A stretch of 64,000 nucleotides of DNA from JABDMH01 sp965222645 (GTDB taxonomy: Bacteria > Bacteroidota > Bacteroidia > Chitinophagales > Saprospiraceae): the NCBI GenBank assembly GCA_965222645.1, contig OZ244968.1, positions 4,340,001 to 4,404,000 of the forward strand, written 5' to 3'. Shown piece after piece: positions 16,509-25,081 of this stretch. The first letter of the stretch is position 1. Each line of letters begins with the position of its first letter. The notes below the pieces were generated by a model that was not told the DNA's origin, did no database searches, and worked only from the letters and a program-made list of their open reading frames with translations. The translations under genes were made by a program, and so were the position numbers.

Positions 16509-17318
16509 ATGAAAAGCAAATTTAAATTTTTGGCTTTGGTTTTAGTTTTTTGTATTTGGCATGGGTGTTCTGAGAGTGACATTTTACCTGACGCAGGTAC
16601 TCCCGTTGTTTCAGGCTACTTATACCTTGGTCAGCCGATCGATTCCCTGCGGGTCACACTCTCCGTGGCTTATGACGGAGAAGGTGTGTTGGAGACACTG
16701 GATGATCTACAAATATTGATCCAGGGTGGAGGATCAAGCATTGAGTTGGACCCGTTAGGAGATGGTTTTTACAGGAATGGGGATTTCAATTCCATACCCA
16801 ACACCGAATATACCCTGTCTTTCGAATGGGATGATAAATTAATCTTTGCGGAAACCTATATGCCGGAATCCGTTTCCGCTGCAATCAGTGATACCTTGGT
16901 TTTTCGCGAAAAAGTTGATGTGGGTGGGGGAGGGTTTACACCCGGAAGTTTAAATGCAGATAATATTGAAGTCAGCTGGCTGAATTCGACCGGTGACTAT
17001 TATTTTGTACAGGTAGAAAACATTGAAGAAGAATCGGAATTGATCAATGAAAGGCAACTCACCAGACCCCTTCGGTTATTTAGATCGGAACCTGAAATTA
17101 CTGATCTGCACCTAATCAATGGCCGAAGAGACATTCAGTATTTCGGTCGGCACCGTGTCATCATATATCGATTAAATCCCGAATATGCTGCGCTTTATCA
17201 GACGATTGGTAATTCATCTTTATCCATTCAGTCACCACCTACAAATGTCGAAAATGGACTCGGAATATTTACGGGTATCAGCACGGATACCATATATTTT
17301 GAAGTGCAGAAAATTTAA
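16509..17318 (+). CDS. DUF4249-like surface lipoprotein, receptor partner
   Basis: A 269-residue lipoprotein with the lipobox IWHGC (Cys at about residue 20) and an acidic segment just after it (SESDILPD), which in Bacteroidota can direct export to the cell surface. The body (PVVSGYLYLGQPIDSLRVTLS, DGFYRNGDFNSIPNTEYTLSF) has the beta-rich layout of DUF4249 proteins, though it is short for that family. It starts 6 bp after the TonB receptor, the usual genomic partner, and probably caps or feeds substrate to it. The DUF4249 link is by resemblance and context. Confidence 0.7.
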   Translation: MKSKFKFLALVLVFCIWHGCSESDILPDAGTPVVSGYLYLGQPIDSLRVTLSVAYDGEGVLETLDDLQILIQGGGSSIELDPLGDGFYRNGDFNSIPNTEYTLSFEWDDKLIFAETYMPESVSAAISDTLVFREKVDVGGGGFTPGSLNADNIEVSWLNSTGDYYFVQVENIEEESELINERQLTRPLRLFRSEPEITDLHLINGRRDIQYFGRHRVIIYRLNPEYAALYQTIGNSSLSIQSPPTNVENGLGIFTGISTDTIYFEVQKI

Positions 17319-17321
17319 AAA

Positions 17322-17594
17322 TCAGACACGACCAAACCGCTTCAGATTCCTCTGTCGTGCTTTTTCCCGTTCGACCTCGCGATTTTTCGGTGGAGCAGTC
17401 GTCTTCAGATTGTCGAGTAAATGGTGCACCTGTTCTGAGATATCGATGACAGTCTGGTAAAATATTTCCTCATTGACTTTTGAGGGCTTTGTTGAGCCGC
17501 TCAATTTACGCACAAACTGCAACGAGGATGCATATATTTCCTCATCGGTAGCCGGTGGGTCATAGTTGAACAAAGTGCGGATATTTCTACACAT
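17322..17594 (-). CDS. DUF2277 family protein (90 aa)
   Basis: A small cytoplasmic protein starting MCRNIRTLFNYDPPATDEEI, followed by LQFVRKLSGSTKPSK and ending in TTAPPKNREVE and a basic tail. These are the hallmark segments of DUF2277. No biochemical role is established. The open frame continues upstream to 17792, but that extension runs through the hairpin repeats and is not family-like, so the ATG at 17594 is chosen. It is convergent with the lipoprotein gene, 3 bp away. Confidence 0.9.
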   Translation of the reverse strand: MCRNIRTLFNYDPPATDEEIYASSLQFVRKLSGSTKPSKVNEEIFYQTVIDISEQVHHLLDNLKTTAPPKNREVEREKARQRNLKRFGRV

Positions 17595-17689
17595 AATCGG
17601 AAATGTTTTTTCCAAATAAATATAGGGAAATTCCTCCGTGAATGGTCGGCAAAATGGAAGCCGAAGATGAAAATGGCGGCGATATGGTC

Positions 17690-17884
17690 GGCGAATATAA
17701 ATTCGCCTTGATCTGAGGTGCAGGTCGGCGAATATAAATTCGCCTCTGTCTGGGATGCATGACAGAACCAACTTTGTCATGGCTTTTCTCACCCCCGCTC
17801 ATAAAAGGGGAGTCCTCCCGCATCAATCTGATGTATGGATCTCTGTAAAAGGTGGGCGATATGGTCGGCGAATATAAATTCGCC
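17690..17884. repeat. Three copies of a GGCGAAT-ATAA-ATTCGCC hairpin repeat
   Basis: GGCGAATATAAATTCGCC occurs at 17690-17707, 17727-17744 and 17867-17884. Each folds as a 7-bp stem with an ATAA loop. Flanks are shared too: copies 1 and 3 are preceded by GATATGGTC, and copies 2 and 3 are followed by TCTGTC. The copies look like a short interspersed element that has multiplied locally in the 325-bp gap between DUF2277 and the oxidoreductase. Degenerate GGTCGGC words near 17644 may be a decayed fourth copy. Confidence 0.85.
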
Positions 17885-17921
17885 TCTGTCAAACTGACTG
17901 GTATGTTTGGGATCTTCGATA

Positions 17922-19181
17922 CTAAGTACCAAAGGTTCGGTCAGGACTCAACACCTTAAGGTCAAGCTCCGATTCGTCATTACATAGTATTTGTGATATG
18001 AGCCGGCCACTTGCCGGCCCCAAACTCATTCCCATCATTGCATGGCCTGTGGCTATGATCAGATTGTCATACTTTTTTGATTTGCCCAAATAGGGTATCC
18101 CGTCTGGCGAACATGGACGGTAACCCGTCCAAATCTGATCGGGAGACGGATTTGAATTGATCTTGATTTCTGGAAAATACTTTCGTACTGCGCTGAGAAA
18201 GCCTTTTACTCTTTTGAGGTTTATATTTCTGGACAGATTACTGATTTCCAAGGTGCCGGTGATTCGTAACTCATTTCCCATAGGCGTCATGGCCACTTTT
18301 GCCCCGGTGAGAATACATGGTATAGAAGGGCGAGCAGGTGGTTGGGTTGTAATAGAGTATCCTTTTCCATCCTGTTGCAATAGTTTGATGCCAATTTTTT
18401 TTAGTAGTTGTGTTGACCATGCTCCGGCCGAAATGACCAGGTGATCTACTTTGATATCCCGGTTTTTACTTGTAACGATTTTATCGATTTTGCCGTTAGC
18501 CACCTTTAGATCTTCAACCTCGGTATCTTTAATAAATCGAACCTTATGCTTCCCCAGGTGATCATACATCGCTGCCATAAATCGATTGCTGTAGACCTGA
18601 GCATCATCCGGGTAGAAGACACCCCCTATTACATCGATGTCTACTTCAGGATTAAGCTGATTTATCCTACCGGGGTCTAAAACCTCTGCCTTGATTCCCA
18701 TTTTTCTTGCAAGGTCTGCCGTTTCTTCTTCCTCTTTTCTTGCACTTTCAGTCCGGTAGAGCATTAAAAGTCCTTTTTCTCTAAAATCAACTGCATCTGG
18801 TAATTCAGTGCAAATTTCCCGGTATAGATCTTTGCTCCATGCATTGTAATGGTGCAGGAAGCTTGCGCTCTTCATTAAGTGCTCTTTATTGCATGAGCGA
18901 TAAAATCTCCAAAGCCATTGCGCGAGGGAAATACTTGCTCGTGGCCTTATATAGAAGGGACTGCCCGGATCAAACATCCATCTAACTCCCTTTTTGATGA
19001 CTCCGGGGGCAGCAAGCGGTACAAAGTGACTGGGTACGATTAAACCGGCATTTCCAAAAGAAGTGCCATCTGAAATATTTCCCCGGTCGATAACAGTGAC
19101 GGAAAAACCTGCCTTATTTAGATAATATGCTGAACATAATCCGATTATTCCACCGCCTACGATATGTACAGAATCTTTCAC
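17922..19181 (-). CDS. FAD-dependent D-amino-acid (D-hydroxyproline) dehydrogenase, DadA type
   Basis: A 419-residue flavoenzyme of the DAO/DadA fold. The N-terminal dinucleotide site is HIVGGGIIGLCSAYYL (GxGxxG-like, residues about 5-17) followed by VTVIDRG. The C-terminal flavin motif includes WTGYRPCSPDGIPYLG and ATGHAMMGMSLGPASG. Between a 4-hydroxyproline epimerase and a DapA-family gene on one strand, it most likely oxidises cis-4-hydroxy-D-proline to pyrroline-4-hydroxy-2-carboxylate. The gap to the upstream epimerase gene is 10 bp, so they form one operon. The substrate is inferred from the neighbours; plain D-amino acids are the alternative. Confidence 0.87.
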   Translation of the reverse strand: MKDSVHIVGGGIIGLCSAYYLNKAGFSVTVIDRGNISDGTSFGNAGLIVPSHFVPLAAPGVIKKGVRWMFDPGSPFYIRPRASISLAQWLWRFYRSCNKEHLMKSASFLHHYNAWSKDLYREICTELPDAVDFREKGLLMLYRTESARKEEEETADLARKMGIKAEVLDPGRINQLNPEVDIDVIGGVFYPDDAQVYSNRFMAAMYDHLGKHKVRFIKDTEVEDLKVANGKIDKIVTSKNRDIKVDHLVISAGAWSTQLLKKIGIKLLQQDGKGYSITTQPPARPSIPCILTGAKVAMTPMGNELRITGTLEISNLSRNINLKRVKGFLSAVRKYFPEIKINSNPSPDQIWTGYRPCSPDGIPYLGKSKKYDNLIIATGHAMMGMSLGPASGRLISQILCNDESELDLKVLSPDRTFGT

Positions 19182-19191
19182 TCGAGGAAAA

Positions 19192-20193
19192 TTAAATCAC
19201 TTGAAAACCGTGAGCAAAAGGATCATCCTGATCATCGATAATAATGTGATTATATCCCGTGATTTTTGCCCACCCTTCAATACTGGGGATGATGGCAGGA
19301 TAGGAACCGCATTGCGTTATCTCTTCCACTACACCGGTAAATGTGCTTCCGATAATGCTTTCGTGCACAAAAGAATCTCCTTTGTTTAATTTTCCCCTGG
19401 CATGCCATTGGGCCATCCGTGCTGACGTTCCGGTACCACAGGGTGACCGGTCAATCGCTTTGTCACCATAAAAAACCGCATTACGTGCATCCGCAAGCGG
19501 ACTTATAGTATCTCCAGTCCACAGAATATGGGTGACACCTGAGATCTCTGAATGTTCCGGATGTACGCAATCAGTTATTTCATTTAGTTTCTTTCTGATT
19601 GACGGACTTAAAGCGATGAGATCGCTGGCCGAATAATCCTGAATGCCGGAAAAATTCTTTTGAGGATCAATAATTGCATAGAAATTTCCACCATAGGCGA
19701 TATCGATTGAAAGGAATCCCAGGCGGTCACATTGTACCTGGATGCCTTCCAAAAATAAAAAGGAAGGAATGTTTATAAGGCGTACTGAGGGCACCTTATT
19801 TGCTTCCCGGGCATACTGTACCTTGACAATTCCCGCCGGTGTTTCAAGGCGTAAGCTACCGGGTGTAACAGGCTCCACAATGCCCTCCTCAATCATGATG
19901 GTCACAGATCCGATCGTACCATGGCCACACATGGGGAGGCAACCGCTGGTTTCGATAAATAAAATTGCTATGTCATTGTTGGGATCACTTGCGGGATACA
20001 AGATACTGCCAGACATCATATCGTGACCACGGGGTTCAAACATTAATCCTTTTCTTATCCAATCGTGGTTATCTAGAAAATCCAATCTTTTTTCCGCAAT
20101 ATTATTTCCATTTAATACTGGTCCCCCTCCCGCTACAAGACGAACAGGATTTCCACAAGTGTGAGCATCGATACAGTAAAACGATTTTCGCAT
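19192..20193 (-). CDS. 4-hydroxyproline 2-epimerase (proline racemase family)
   Basis: A 333-residue enzyme. Both catalytic cysteines are present: PMCGHGTIG near residue 92 and DRSPCGTGTSARMA near 250. This points to an epimerase or racemase and argues against the trans-3-hydroxyproline dehydratase branch, which has Thr at one position. It should interconvert trans-4-hydroxy-L-proline and cis-4-hydroxy-D-proline, the first step of bacterial hydroxyproline breakdown. It is followed at 10 bp by the FAD dehydrogenase and preceded by the DapA-family gene, which agrees with that pathway. Proline racemase activity is not excluded. Confidence 0.9.
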   Translation of the reverse strand: MRKSFYCIDAHTCGNPVRLVAGGGPVLNGNNIAEKRLDFLDNHDWIRKGLMFEPRGHDMMSGSILYPASDPNNDIAILFIETSGCLPMCGHGTIGSVTIMIEEGIVEPVTPGSLRLETPAGIVKVQYAREANKVPSVRLINIPSFLFLEGIQVQCDRLGFLSIDIAYGGNFYAIIDPQKNFSGIQDYSASDLIALSPSIRKKLNEITDCVHPEHSEISGVTHILWTGDTISPLADARNAVFYGDKAIDRSPCGTGTSARMAQWHARGKLNKGDSFVHESIIGSTFTGVVEEITQCGSYPAIIPSIEGWAKITGYNHIIIDDQDDPFAHGFQVI

Positions 20194-20267
20194 CTCAATT
20201 TATACTCTTTACTGAAAAGAAATTATGTGAGGATTTTTCCGGTTAAGATTCGATGATAAGAGATGCT

Positions 20268-21185
20268 CTACAAAGATAGGTAGTTTGGAAGGGTTGGCCT
20301 ACTAGCCATTCCGCGTTCCAAAATCTTAATCACACGATCCCGTTCCATCCCCTCCAGAGGTCTCCTTGGAGATCTGACATTTTCAGATCCGATGCCTGTA
20401 AAGGTCTCTGCCAATTTGATGTTTTGAACAAGTTGGGGGTTGATATCTAATTCTAAAATGGGCATAAACCATCGATTGATTGCCCTTGCTTCATCGAGCC
20501 GGCCAGCTTTTACCAATCGGTATATAGCAACCGTCTCTGCAGGAAACGCATCCACCAGCCCTGCAACCCATCCGTCTGCTCCGGAGACTAAAGACTCGAA
20601 GGCAAGGGTATCGACTCCGCACATGATTTTCAGATCATCTCCAAATCTGTTTCTAATGCGCGTAATATTGCTGATATCCCTGGTACTTTCTTTGACTGCC
20701 TGAATATTATTTTGCTTTAGTAACTCCTCAAACATATCCATGGTGACTTCGATTTTGTAATCGACCGGATTGTTGTAAATCATAATGGGCAGAGAAGTAT
20801 TCATCGCCACGGTTTTAAAATGAGCGACCGTCTCGGCATCAGTTGATTTGTACATCATTGGGGGCAAAATCATAAGTCCATGAGCGCCGTTTCTTTCTGC
20901 CAATTGGGCTAATTGAACGGCGTTTCTGGTAGAGCCTTCTGCAATATTTACAAGGACGGGTTTGTCCAGTTGACTCTCCAGGGTCGCATTCAAAAGTTCG
21001 ATCTTCTCCTGCTGCGACAATGTGCTGGATTCCCCCAATGATCCACCGATGATTAGTCCATCTACACCAGCGGTAATCTGCGCATCGACATTTTTGAGAA
21101 ATCCTGCGATATCCAGTTCTTCATCTATGGTGAACTGAGTTGTGAGAGCGGGGTATACCCCTTTCCATTCGACTTTCATAAGCAT
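20268..21185 (-). CDS. DapA-family lyase, probable pyrroline-4-hydroxy-2-carboxylate deaminase
   Basis: A 305-residue class I aldolase-type TIM barrel of the DHDPS/N-acetylneuraminate lyase superfamily. It shows GGSLGESSTLS (substrate-carboxylate loop), the catalytic Tyr in IMIYNNPVDYK and the Schiff-base Lys in IQAVKESTRDIS. Beside an epimerase and an FAD dehydrogenase, its likely reaction is conversion of pyrroline-4-hydroxy-2-carboxylate to alpha-ketoglutarate semialdehyde. The final aldehyde dehydrogenase is not in this window. The open frame extends to a TTG at 21236, but the fold begins near MKVEWKGVYPAL, so I use the ATG at 21185 (21179 is also possible). Confidence 0.87.
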   Translation of the reverse strand: MLMKVEWKGVYPALTTQFTIDEELDIAGFLKNVDAQITAGVDGLIIGGSLGESSTLSQQEKIELLNATLESQLDKPVLVNIAEGSTRNAVQLAQLAERNGAHGLMILPPMMYKSTDAETVAHFKTVAMNTSLPIMIYNNPVDYKIEVTMDMFEELLKQNNIQAVKESTRDISNITRIRNRFGDDLKIMCGVDTLAFESLVSGADGWVAGLVDAFPAETVAIYRLVKAGRLDEARAINRWFMPILELDINPQLVQNIKLAETFTGIGSENVRSPRRPLEGMERDRVIKILERGMASRPTLPNYLSL

Positions 21186-21228
21186 GTTATTTGCCACAGC
21201 AAAGAAAGAATAGTGAGATCGAAAGTAA

Positions 21229-21246
21229 TTGATCAAAATTGATCAA
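21229..21246. promoter_or_regulatory. Paired TTGATCAA palindromes between divergent operons
   Basis: Two perfect 8-bp palindromes TTGATCAA lie at 21229-21236 and 21239-21246, ten bases start to start, one helical turn. They lie 44-61 bp upstream of the DapA-family start and 56-73 bp upstream of the AraC regulator start, a natural operator position for either. Binding by that regulator is inferred. Confidence 0.5.
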
Positions 21247-21301
21247 TTTTTTACCATTTTTGTCCGGATTTTGGACTAAATACCCAATTTGTGGACAAAT
21301 A

Positions 21302-22162
21302 ATGAAAATTCTCCCTTTTACGATTACAAAGAGCTGGAACGAGTCTATTGTGACATCTCATGAGGTCCTGGATCACTTTTATCCCTATTATCACCGGCAT
21401 AGTGAGATTCAGATAAGCTTGATTGAAAGAAGTCACGGCACCTTGTTGTATAACAACGAAATGTTTGCTTTTAAATCCGGAGAGGTTTATCTCATCGGTT
21501 CTGATCAGCCACACCTTTTCAGGAATCCAAAACTTTATTACGGGAAAGACCACAATGATATGACGGAGACCTATAATGTCTTCTTTAATACCAATGGCGC
21601 TATGAGTGCACTATTTGATTTGCCGGAGTGGACTGCTACCACAGCCTTTCTAGATCGTTTGGGTCTAGGAGTGGTCCGGGCCGGGAGGAACCAGAAGATT
21701 CAGACTGGAATCAGGGAGATTGTGGCGACAAAGGGCAGCCGTAAAATCATTTTGTTCCTCGATTTTCTGGAGGAATTAAGAAGACACGTTGAGGTCTTAT
21801 CGAAAAAGTCGGGAAGAGATTTTTCAGACCTGGATGGCTCACGGATCGGTAGTGTCATTCAGTTTCTTTCACAAAATTATCACAGAGAGGTGACTCTGGC
21901 AGACTGTGCCAGGCAAGTCAACTTAAGTAATGAAGCAATGAGCCGCTATTTTAAAAAGCGGACAGGGAAGACGCTGATTTCCTACCTCAATGATTTGCGA
22001 ATCCATCATGCTTGCGATCTTTTGCACGGCAATAGAGATGTGTCGATTAGGGATGTGGCATATCAATCCGGATTTAATAACCAAACACATTTCAACAGGG
22101 TTTTTTTAAAAAGGACAGGCACAACACCTGGTAGATACCGCAGGCTGAGGACGGGTATGTAG
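21302..22162 (+). CDS. AraC-family transcriptional regulator
   Basis: A 286-residue regulator. The N-terminal half has a cupin-like ligand pocket (HFYPYYHRHSEIQISLI, YLIGSDQPHLFRN). The C-terminal 100 residues carry the two AraC helix-turn-helix motifs (VTLADCARQVNLSNEAMSRYFKK; VSIRDVAYQSGFNNQTHFNRVF). It diverges from the hydroxyproline operon and is its likely activator, with the paired TTGATCAA sites in the gap. The ATG at 21302 is chosen because the cupin part begins there; an in-frame start at 21239 would overlap the operator-like repeats. Confidence 0.9.
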   Translation: MKILPFTITKSWNESIVTSHEVLDHFYPYYHRHSEIQISLIERSHGTLLYNNEMFAFKSGEVYLIGSDQPHLFRNPKLYYGKDHNDMTETYNVFFNTNGAMSALFDLPEWTATTAFLDRLGLGVVRAGRNQKIQTGIREIVATKGSRKIILFLDFLEELRRHVEVLSKKSGRDFSDLDGSRIGSVIQFLSQNYHREVTLADCARQVNLSNEAMSRYFKKRTGKTLISYLNDLRIHHACDLLHGNRDVSIRDVAYQSGFNNQTHFNRVFLKRTGTTPGRYRRLRTGM

Positions 22163-22299
22163 ATAGGGTGTCGAATGGGATTCCCTTTTTGTCTGTCAGA
22201 TGCTCTGGAATCGGATAATCAATTGCTATCTTCGCACTTCTTGAGAAGTGGCAAAGTGCTGAAAAGTCAGTACCTCATCACAGTTCAAGAATAAATATT

Positions 22300-22373
22300 G
22301 GCCGCGTAGTTCAATTGGATAGAATATCTGACTTCGGATCAGAGGGTTGGGGGTTCGAGTCCTCCCGCGGTCA
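22300..22373 (+). tRNA. tRNA-Arg (anticodon TCG)
   Basis: A complete 74-nt cloverleaf: acceptor GGCCGCG/CGCGGTC (one G-T pair), D-arm GTTC/GAAT, anticodon stem TCTGA/TCAGA around CTTCGGA giving anticodon TCG (reads CGA and CGN), T-arm GGGGG/CCTCC with loop TTCGAGT, discriminator A. CCA is not encoded. Confidence 0.95.
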
Positions 22374-22757
22374 CTAACTTTTATTACAGTCCGCAATACG
22401 AGCTGGGCAAACTAAAACTTGACGGCAAGAGGTCCGTATCGTTTACCGGATAAACCTCGACAAGGCAGTCCAACTTGGCCCACAGAGCAATACGCAGCTC
22501 ATGACATCGTCCGATTAGTGGTTGACTTACTCTCGAGGAATATCACGAGAAGTTCAAGGCATATGTATCGTACGAATCATTTTTAATTGCTGGTGTGGCA
22601 ATGAAGGAATGAGACAGGGAGGAGGCGGGATGCGAAGTCAACTTCACCAAGTACTTCTTTAATTGGACGTCGCTAAGGAGTTTTGAAGAGATCACTTGCA
22701 GATTTGATGGCTATTGAAAAGGAAACGTCAGACTTAATTAAAAAAGTTAATCTATAG
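22374..22757 (+). other. tRNA-downstream stretch with possible decayed coding sequence
   Basis: No intact gene is present. In one plus-strand frame, short protein-like runs such as YHEKFKAYVSYESFLIAG and VNFTKYFFNWTSLRSFEEI are split by stops and frame changes. This looks like a gene remnant beside the tRNA, a common site for integration scars. I cannot name the parent gene. Confidence 0.3.
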
Positions 22758-23822
22758 ATGAGGCATGGCGATCACTACTTAACTACCCTGGATGCTATAA
22801 AAAACCGAATCACCAGCGCACAGCAGACCGCTGTACTCTCGGTAAATGCGCAGCTCTTGTTTTTATATTGGGAAGTGGGACAATACATCAGGCGGCAACA
22901 AGACCGGCAGGGTTGGGGTGCCAAGGTCATATCTCGTCTGTCCTCTGATCTGCGGTCTGCCTTTCCTGATCAAAAAGGATTCTCCGTTCGGAATCTAAAG
23001 TACATGGTGAAATTCGCAGAGACCTATCCTGCCGATGGCATGAATGTGCAACCACCAGCTGCACAAATCAATATGGAGGTAAAAGTGCAACCACTGGCTG
23101 CACAAATTGACTTAAACGAATTCATCCATCTGCCTGTAGCACAAATCGGATGGTCACACCACATCGTCCTGATGGATAAGACAAAATCTTCAGAAGAGCG
23201 ATTATTTTACCTGAAAAGAACCATTGAGGAAGGATGGTCCAAACGTTTACTTATACATAAAATTGAACAACAACTTTTTGAAGCCCAGGGCACATTACCT
23301 AACAATTTTCAGTCAACGCTTTCAGTCAACCAGGCGGCCATAGCTCGGGAGGCGCTAAAAGATCCATACATTTTTGACTTCTTGCAGATTGGGGAGGTAT
23401 GCAAAGAAAGAGAACTTGAAAAAGCCCTACTTGCAGAGATCACTAAATTCTTACTCGAGCTGGGTACAGGATTCGCATTTCTAGGTCAGCAATATCATCT
23501 GAATCTTGGTGGCCAGGATTATTACCTTGACCTGATTTTTTACCATACAAAACTGAGGTCTTACTTTATTATTGAGCTCAAGATCGATGAGTTTAAACCT
23601 GAGTACGCCGGCAAACTCAATTTTTACATCAATGCTGCTGATGATCTACTAAAAAATAAACCTGACAACGAGACGATAGGACTGCTGCTCTGTAAATCGT
23701 CCAATAAGGTGGTCGTTGAATATGCGCTTAAGGATCTGAACAAACCTATAGGTGTGGCTACTTACAAGTTATTACCAGACGAGAAGGATTGGGAAAGACT
23801 CCTAAATCCAGGAAGTGAATGA
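22758..23822 (+). CDS. DUF1016 / PDDEXK nuclease-domain protein (YhcG type)
   Basis: A 354-residue protein with the DUF1016 N-terminal region (LFLYWEVGQYIRRQQ, GWGAKVISRLSSDLR, FSVRNLKYMVKFAETYP) and a C-terminal PDDEXK-like nuclease fold (YYLDLIFYHTKL, then FIIELKIDEFKPEYAGKL with the E-x-K core). The linker carries three related units ending in AQI (VQPPAAQI, VQPLAAQI, LPVAQIGW). Family members are suspected Holliday-junction-like or mobile-element-associated nucleases; the exact role is unproven. It stands alone downstream of tRNA-Arg and a gene remnant, suggesting horizontal arrival. Confidence 0.9.
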   Translation: MRHGDHYLTTLDAIKNRITSAQQTAVLSVNAQLLFLYWEVGQYIRRQQDRQGWGAKVISRLSSDLRSAFPDQKGFSVRNLKYMVKFAETYPADGMNVQPPAAQINMEVKVQPLAAQIDLNEFIHLPVAQIGWSHHIVLMDKTKSSEERLFYLKRTIEEGWSKRLLIHKIEQQLFEAQGTLPNNFQSTLSVNQAAIAREALKDPYIFDFLQIGEVCKERELEKALLAEITKFLLELGTGFAFLGQQYHLNLGGQDYYLDLIFYHTKLRSYFIIELKIDEFKPEYAGKLNFYINAADDLLKNKPDNETIGLLLCKSSNKVVVEYALKDLNKPIGVATYKLLPDEKDWERLLNPGSE

Positions 23823-23943
23823 TCAGTGAAAATCGATTTTCATTATTGACCAAAATCATACATCAATAATGCTATCCAAGATCAAAGACAGCAGCTTAAC
23901 CCCATCCATTTACACTGAAATGGTTCTCTGTTAATTGCGGCCA

Positions 23944-24240
23944 TCAATTTAGTGACACAGACGGGAATTGCATTTCTATCGACTGGTTGTAGGTGAACAT
24001 TGGAGTCACAATCGGCTCCATAATACTCTCGACGGGCAGATAACCCAACAGTTCCCATACTTCCATTTCCGATTCGGCAATGAGTGTGATCCACATCCGG
24101 TTTAGATCCTCTGAAATGCCGTAGGTTTGGATTCGACCATCGGCCAGCATCTGGTTCATCAGATAGCTTGTGGATGCCAGGTGCTCTCTAAAAGAAAAAG
24201 CTAATTCTATCTCAATTAAATATGTCCTTTTCATGGTCAA
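23944..24240 (-). CDS. Small muconolactone-isomerase-like protein (98 aa)
   Basis: A short cytoplasmic protein with an alternating strand/helix pattern (YLIEIELAFSF, WITLIAESEMEVWELLGYLP, IVTPMFTYNQ) typical of ferredoxin-like dimeric barrels such as muconolactone isomerase or YciI relatives. No catalytic residues can be assigned. It stands alone, antisense to its neighbours. Starts at 24240 or 24234 are both possible. Family assignment is by overall pattern only. Confidence 0.5.
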   Translation of the reverse strand: MTMKRTYLIEIELAFSFREHLASTSYLMNQMLADGRIQTYGISEDLNRMWITLIAESEMEVWELLGYLPVESIMEPIVTPMFTYNQSIEMQFPSVSLN

Positions 24241-24514
24241 TCCTGTTTAGTATACACCTATAAGACTATAAAAGCAACGCCAAGGCTTGCTCTAAAACCC
24301 GATTTAACAGGATTTTAAGGCGAATGTTAGACGAATGTGAAGTAATAACCGATGAATGTCAAATCGCCACGACCATATCGTTTGCCCTATCCACGGGTGA
24401 TTATCCTCTATGGACGGTAAAAGAGCTGAGGCTCCCATTGCAGCATTCGGCACCGATATTTGTACAAATTGATCATTTACTGATATATTGGGGCTGACTG
24501 TGTATAAATAGGAT

Positions 24515-25033
24515 ATGAAACGAAGCGATCTTACACCACAAGAATTTGACCCATACTTTGACCGGTATCTTCAAAAAGTCCCGGCCGATACCATGTTGAT
24601 GAAAGGTCTTGATGATGGCTACAAGACAGTTGCCTCGTTCTTCGAGAAGATTCCTGTCGAAAAGCATAACTATTACTATGCGGACGGAAAATGGAGCATA
24701 AAGGAGATTCTACAACATATCATCGATTGCGAACGTGTATTCATCTATCGTTGTTTCCGGATTGCCCGTAATGATAAGACTAGTCTCGCGGGGTTTGATC
24801 AAAACATCTATATTGAGCCTTCAGGTGCCCGGCTAAAATCAATGCGCGACCTTATGGATGAATACCGGGTGTGCAGACAAAATTCCATCTCGATTCTGGG
24901 CAGTTTAAGCAAGGAAGATCTTATGAGAATTGGAACTGCAAATGATGGTCCGATGTCAGCCCGAGCGGCAGCATTTACCATCCTTGGTCATGAGCAATGG
25001 CACCTTGATGTCATCAGCGAGAGATATTTTTAG
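24515..25033 (+). CDS. DinB-family putative metal-dependent protein
   Basis: A 172-residue four-helix-bundle protein. The DinB/YfiT metal ligands appear as His in EILQHIIDCERVF and two His in GHEQWHLDVI, and the KWSIKEILQHI segment is typical. DinB relatives include thiol-dependent S-transferases and proteins of unknown role; this one cannot be assigned a substrate. Length is normal. The next gene starts 48 bp downstream on the same strand and may be co-transcribed. Confidence 0.9.
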   Translation: MKRSDLTPQEFDPYFDRYLQKVPADTMLMKGLDDGYKTVASFFEKIPVEKHNYYYADGKWSIKEILQHIIDCERVFIYRCFRIARNDKTSLAGFDQNIYIEPSGARLKSMRDLMDEYRVCRQNSISILGSLSKEDLMRIGTANDGPMSARAAAFTILGHEQWHLDVISERYF

Positions 25034-25081
25034 AATCAAATCGGTTTGTTTTCCGTTCTACAGTAGGACAATGTCAGAACT

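Noticed and set aside
17595..17792. Upstream extension of the DUF2277 frame
   Set aside because: It translates the hairpin repeats (RRIYIRRPYRRHFH) and does not resemble the family, which starts at MCRNIR.
17690..17884. CRISPR array from three hairpin repeats
   Set aside because: Spacing is irregular (37 and 140 bp), only three copies are present and there are no cas genes.
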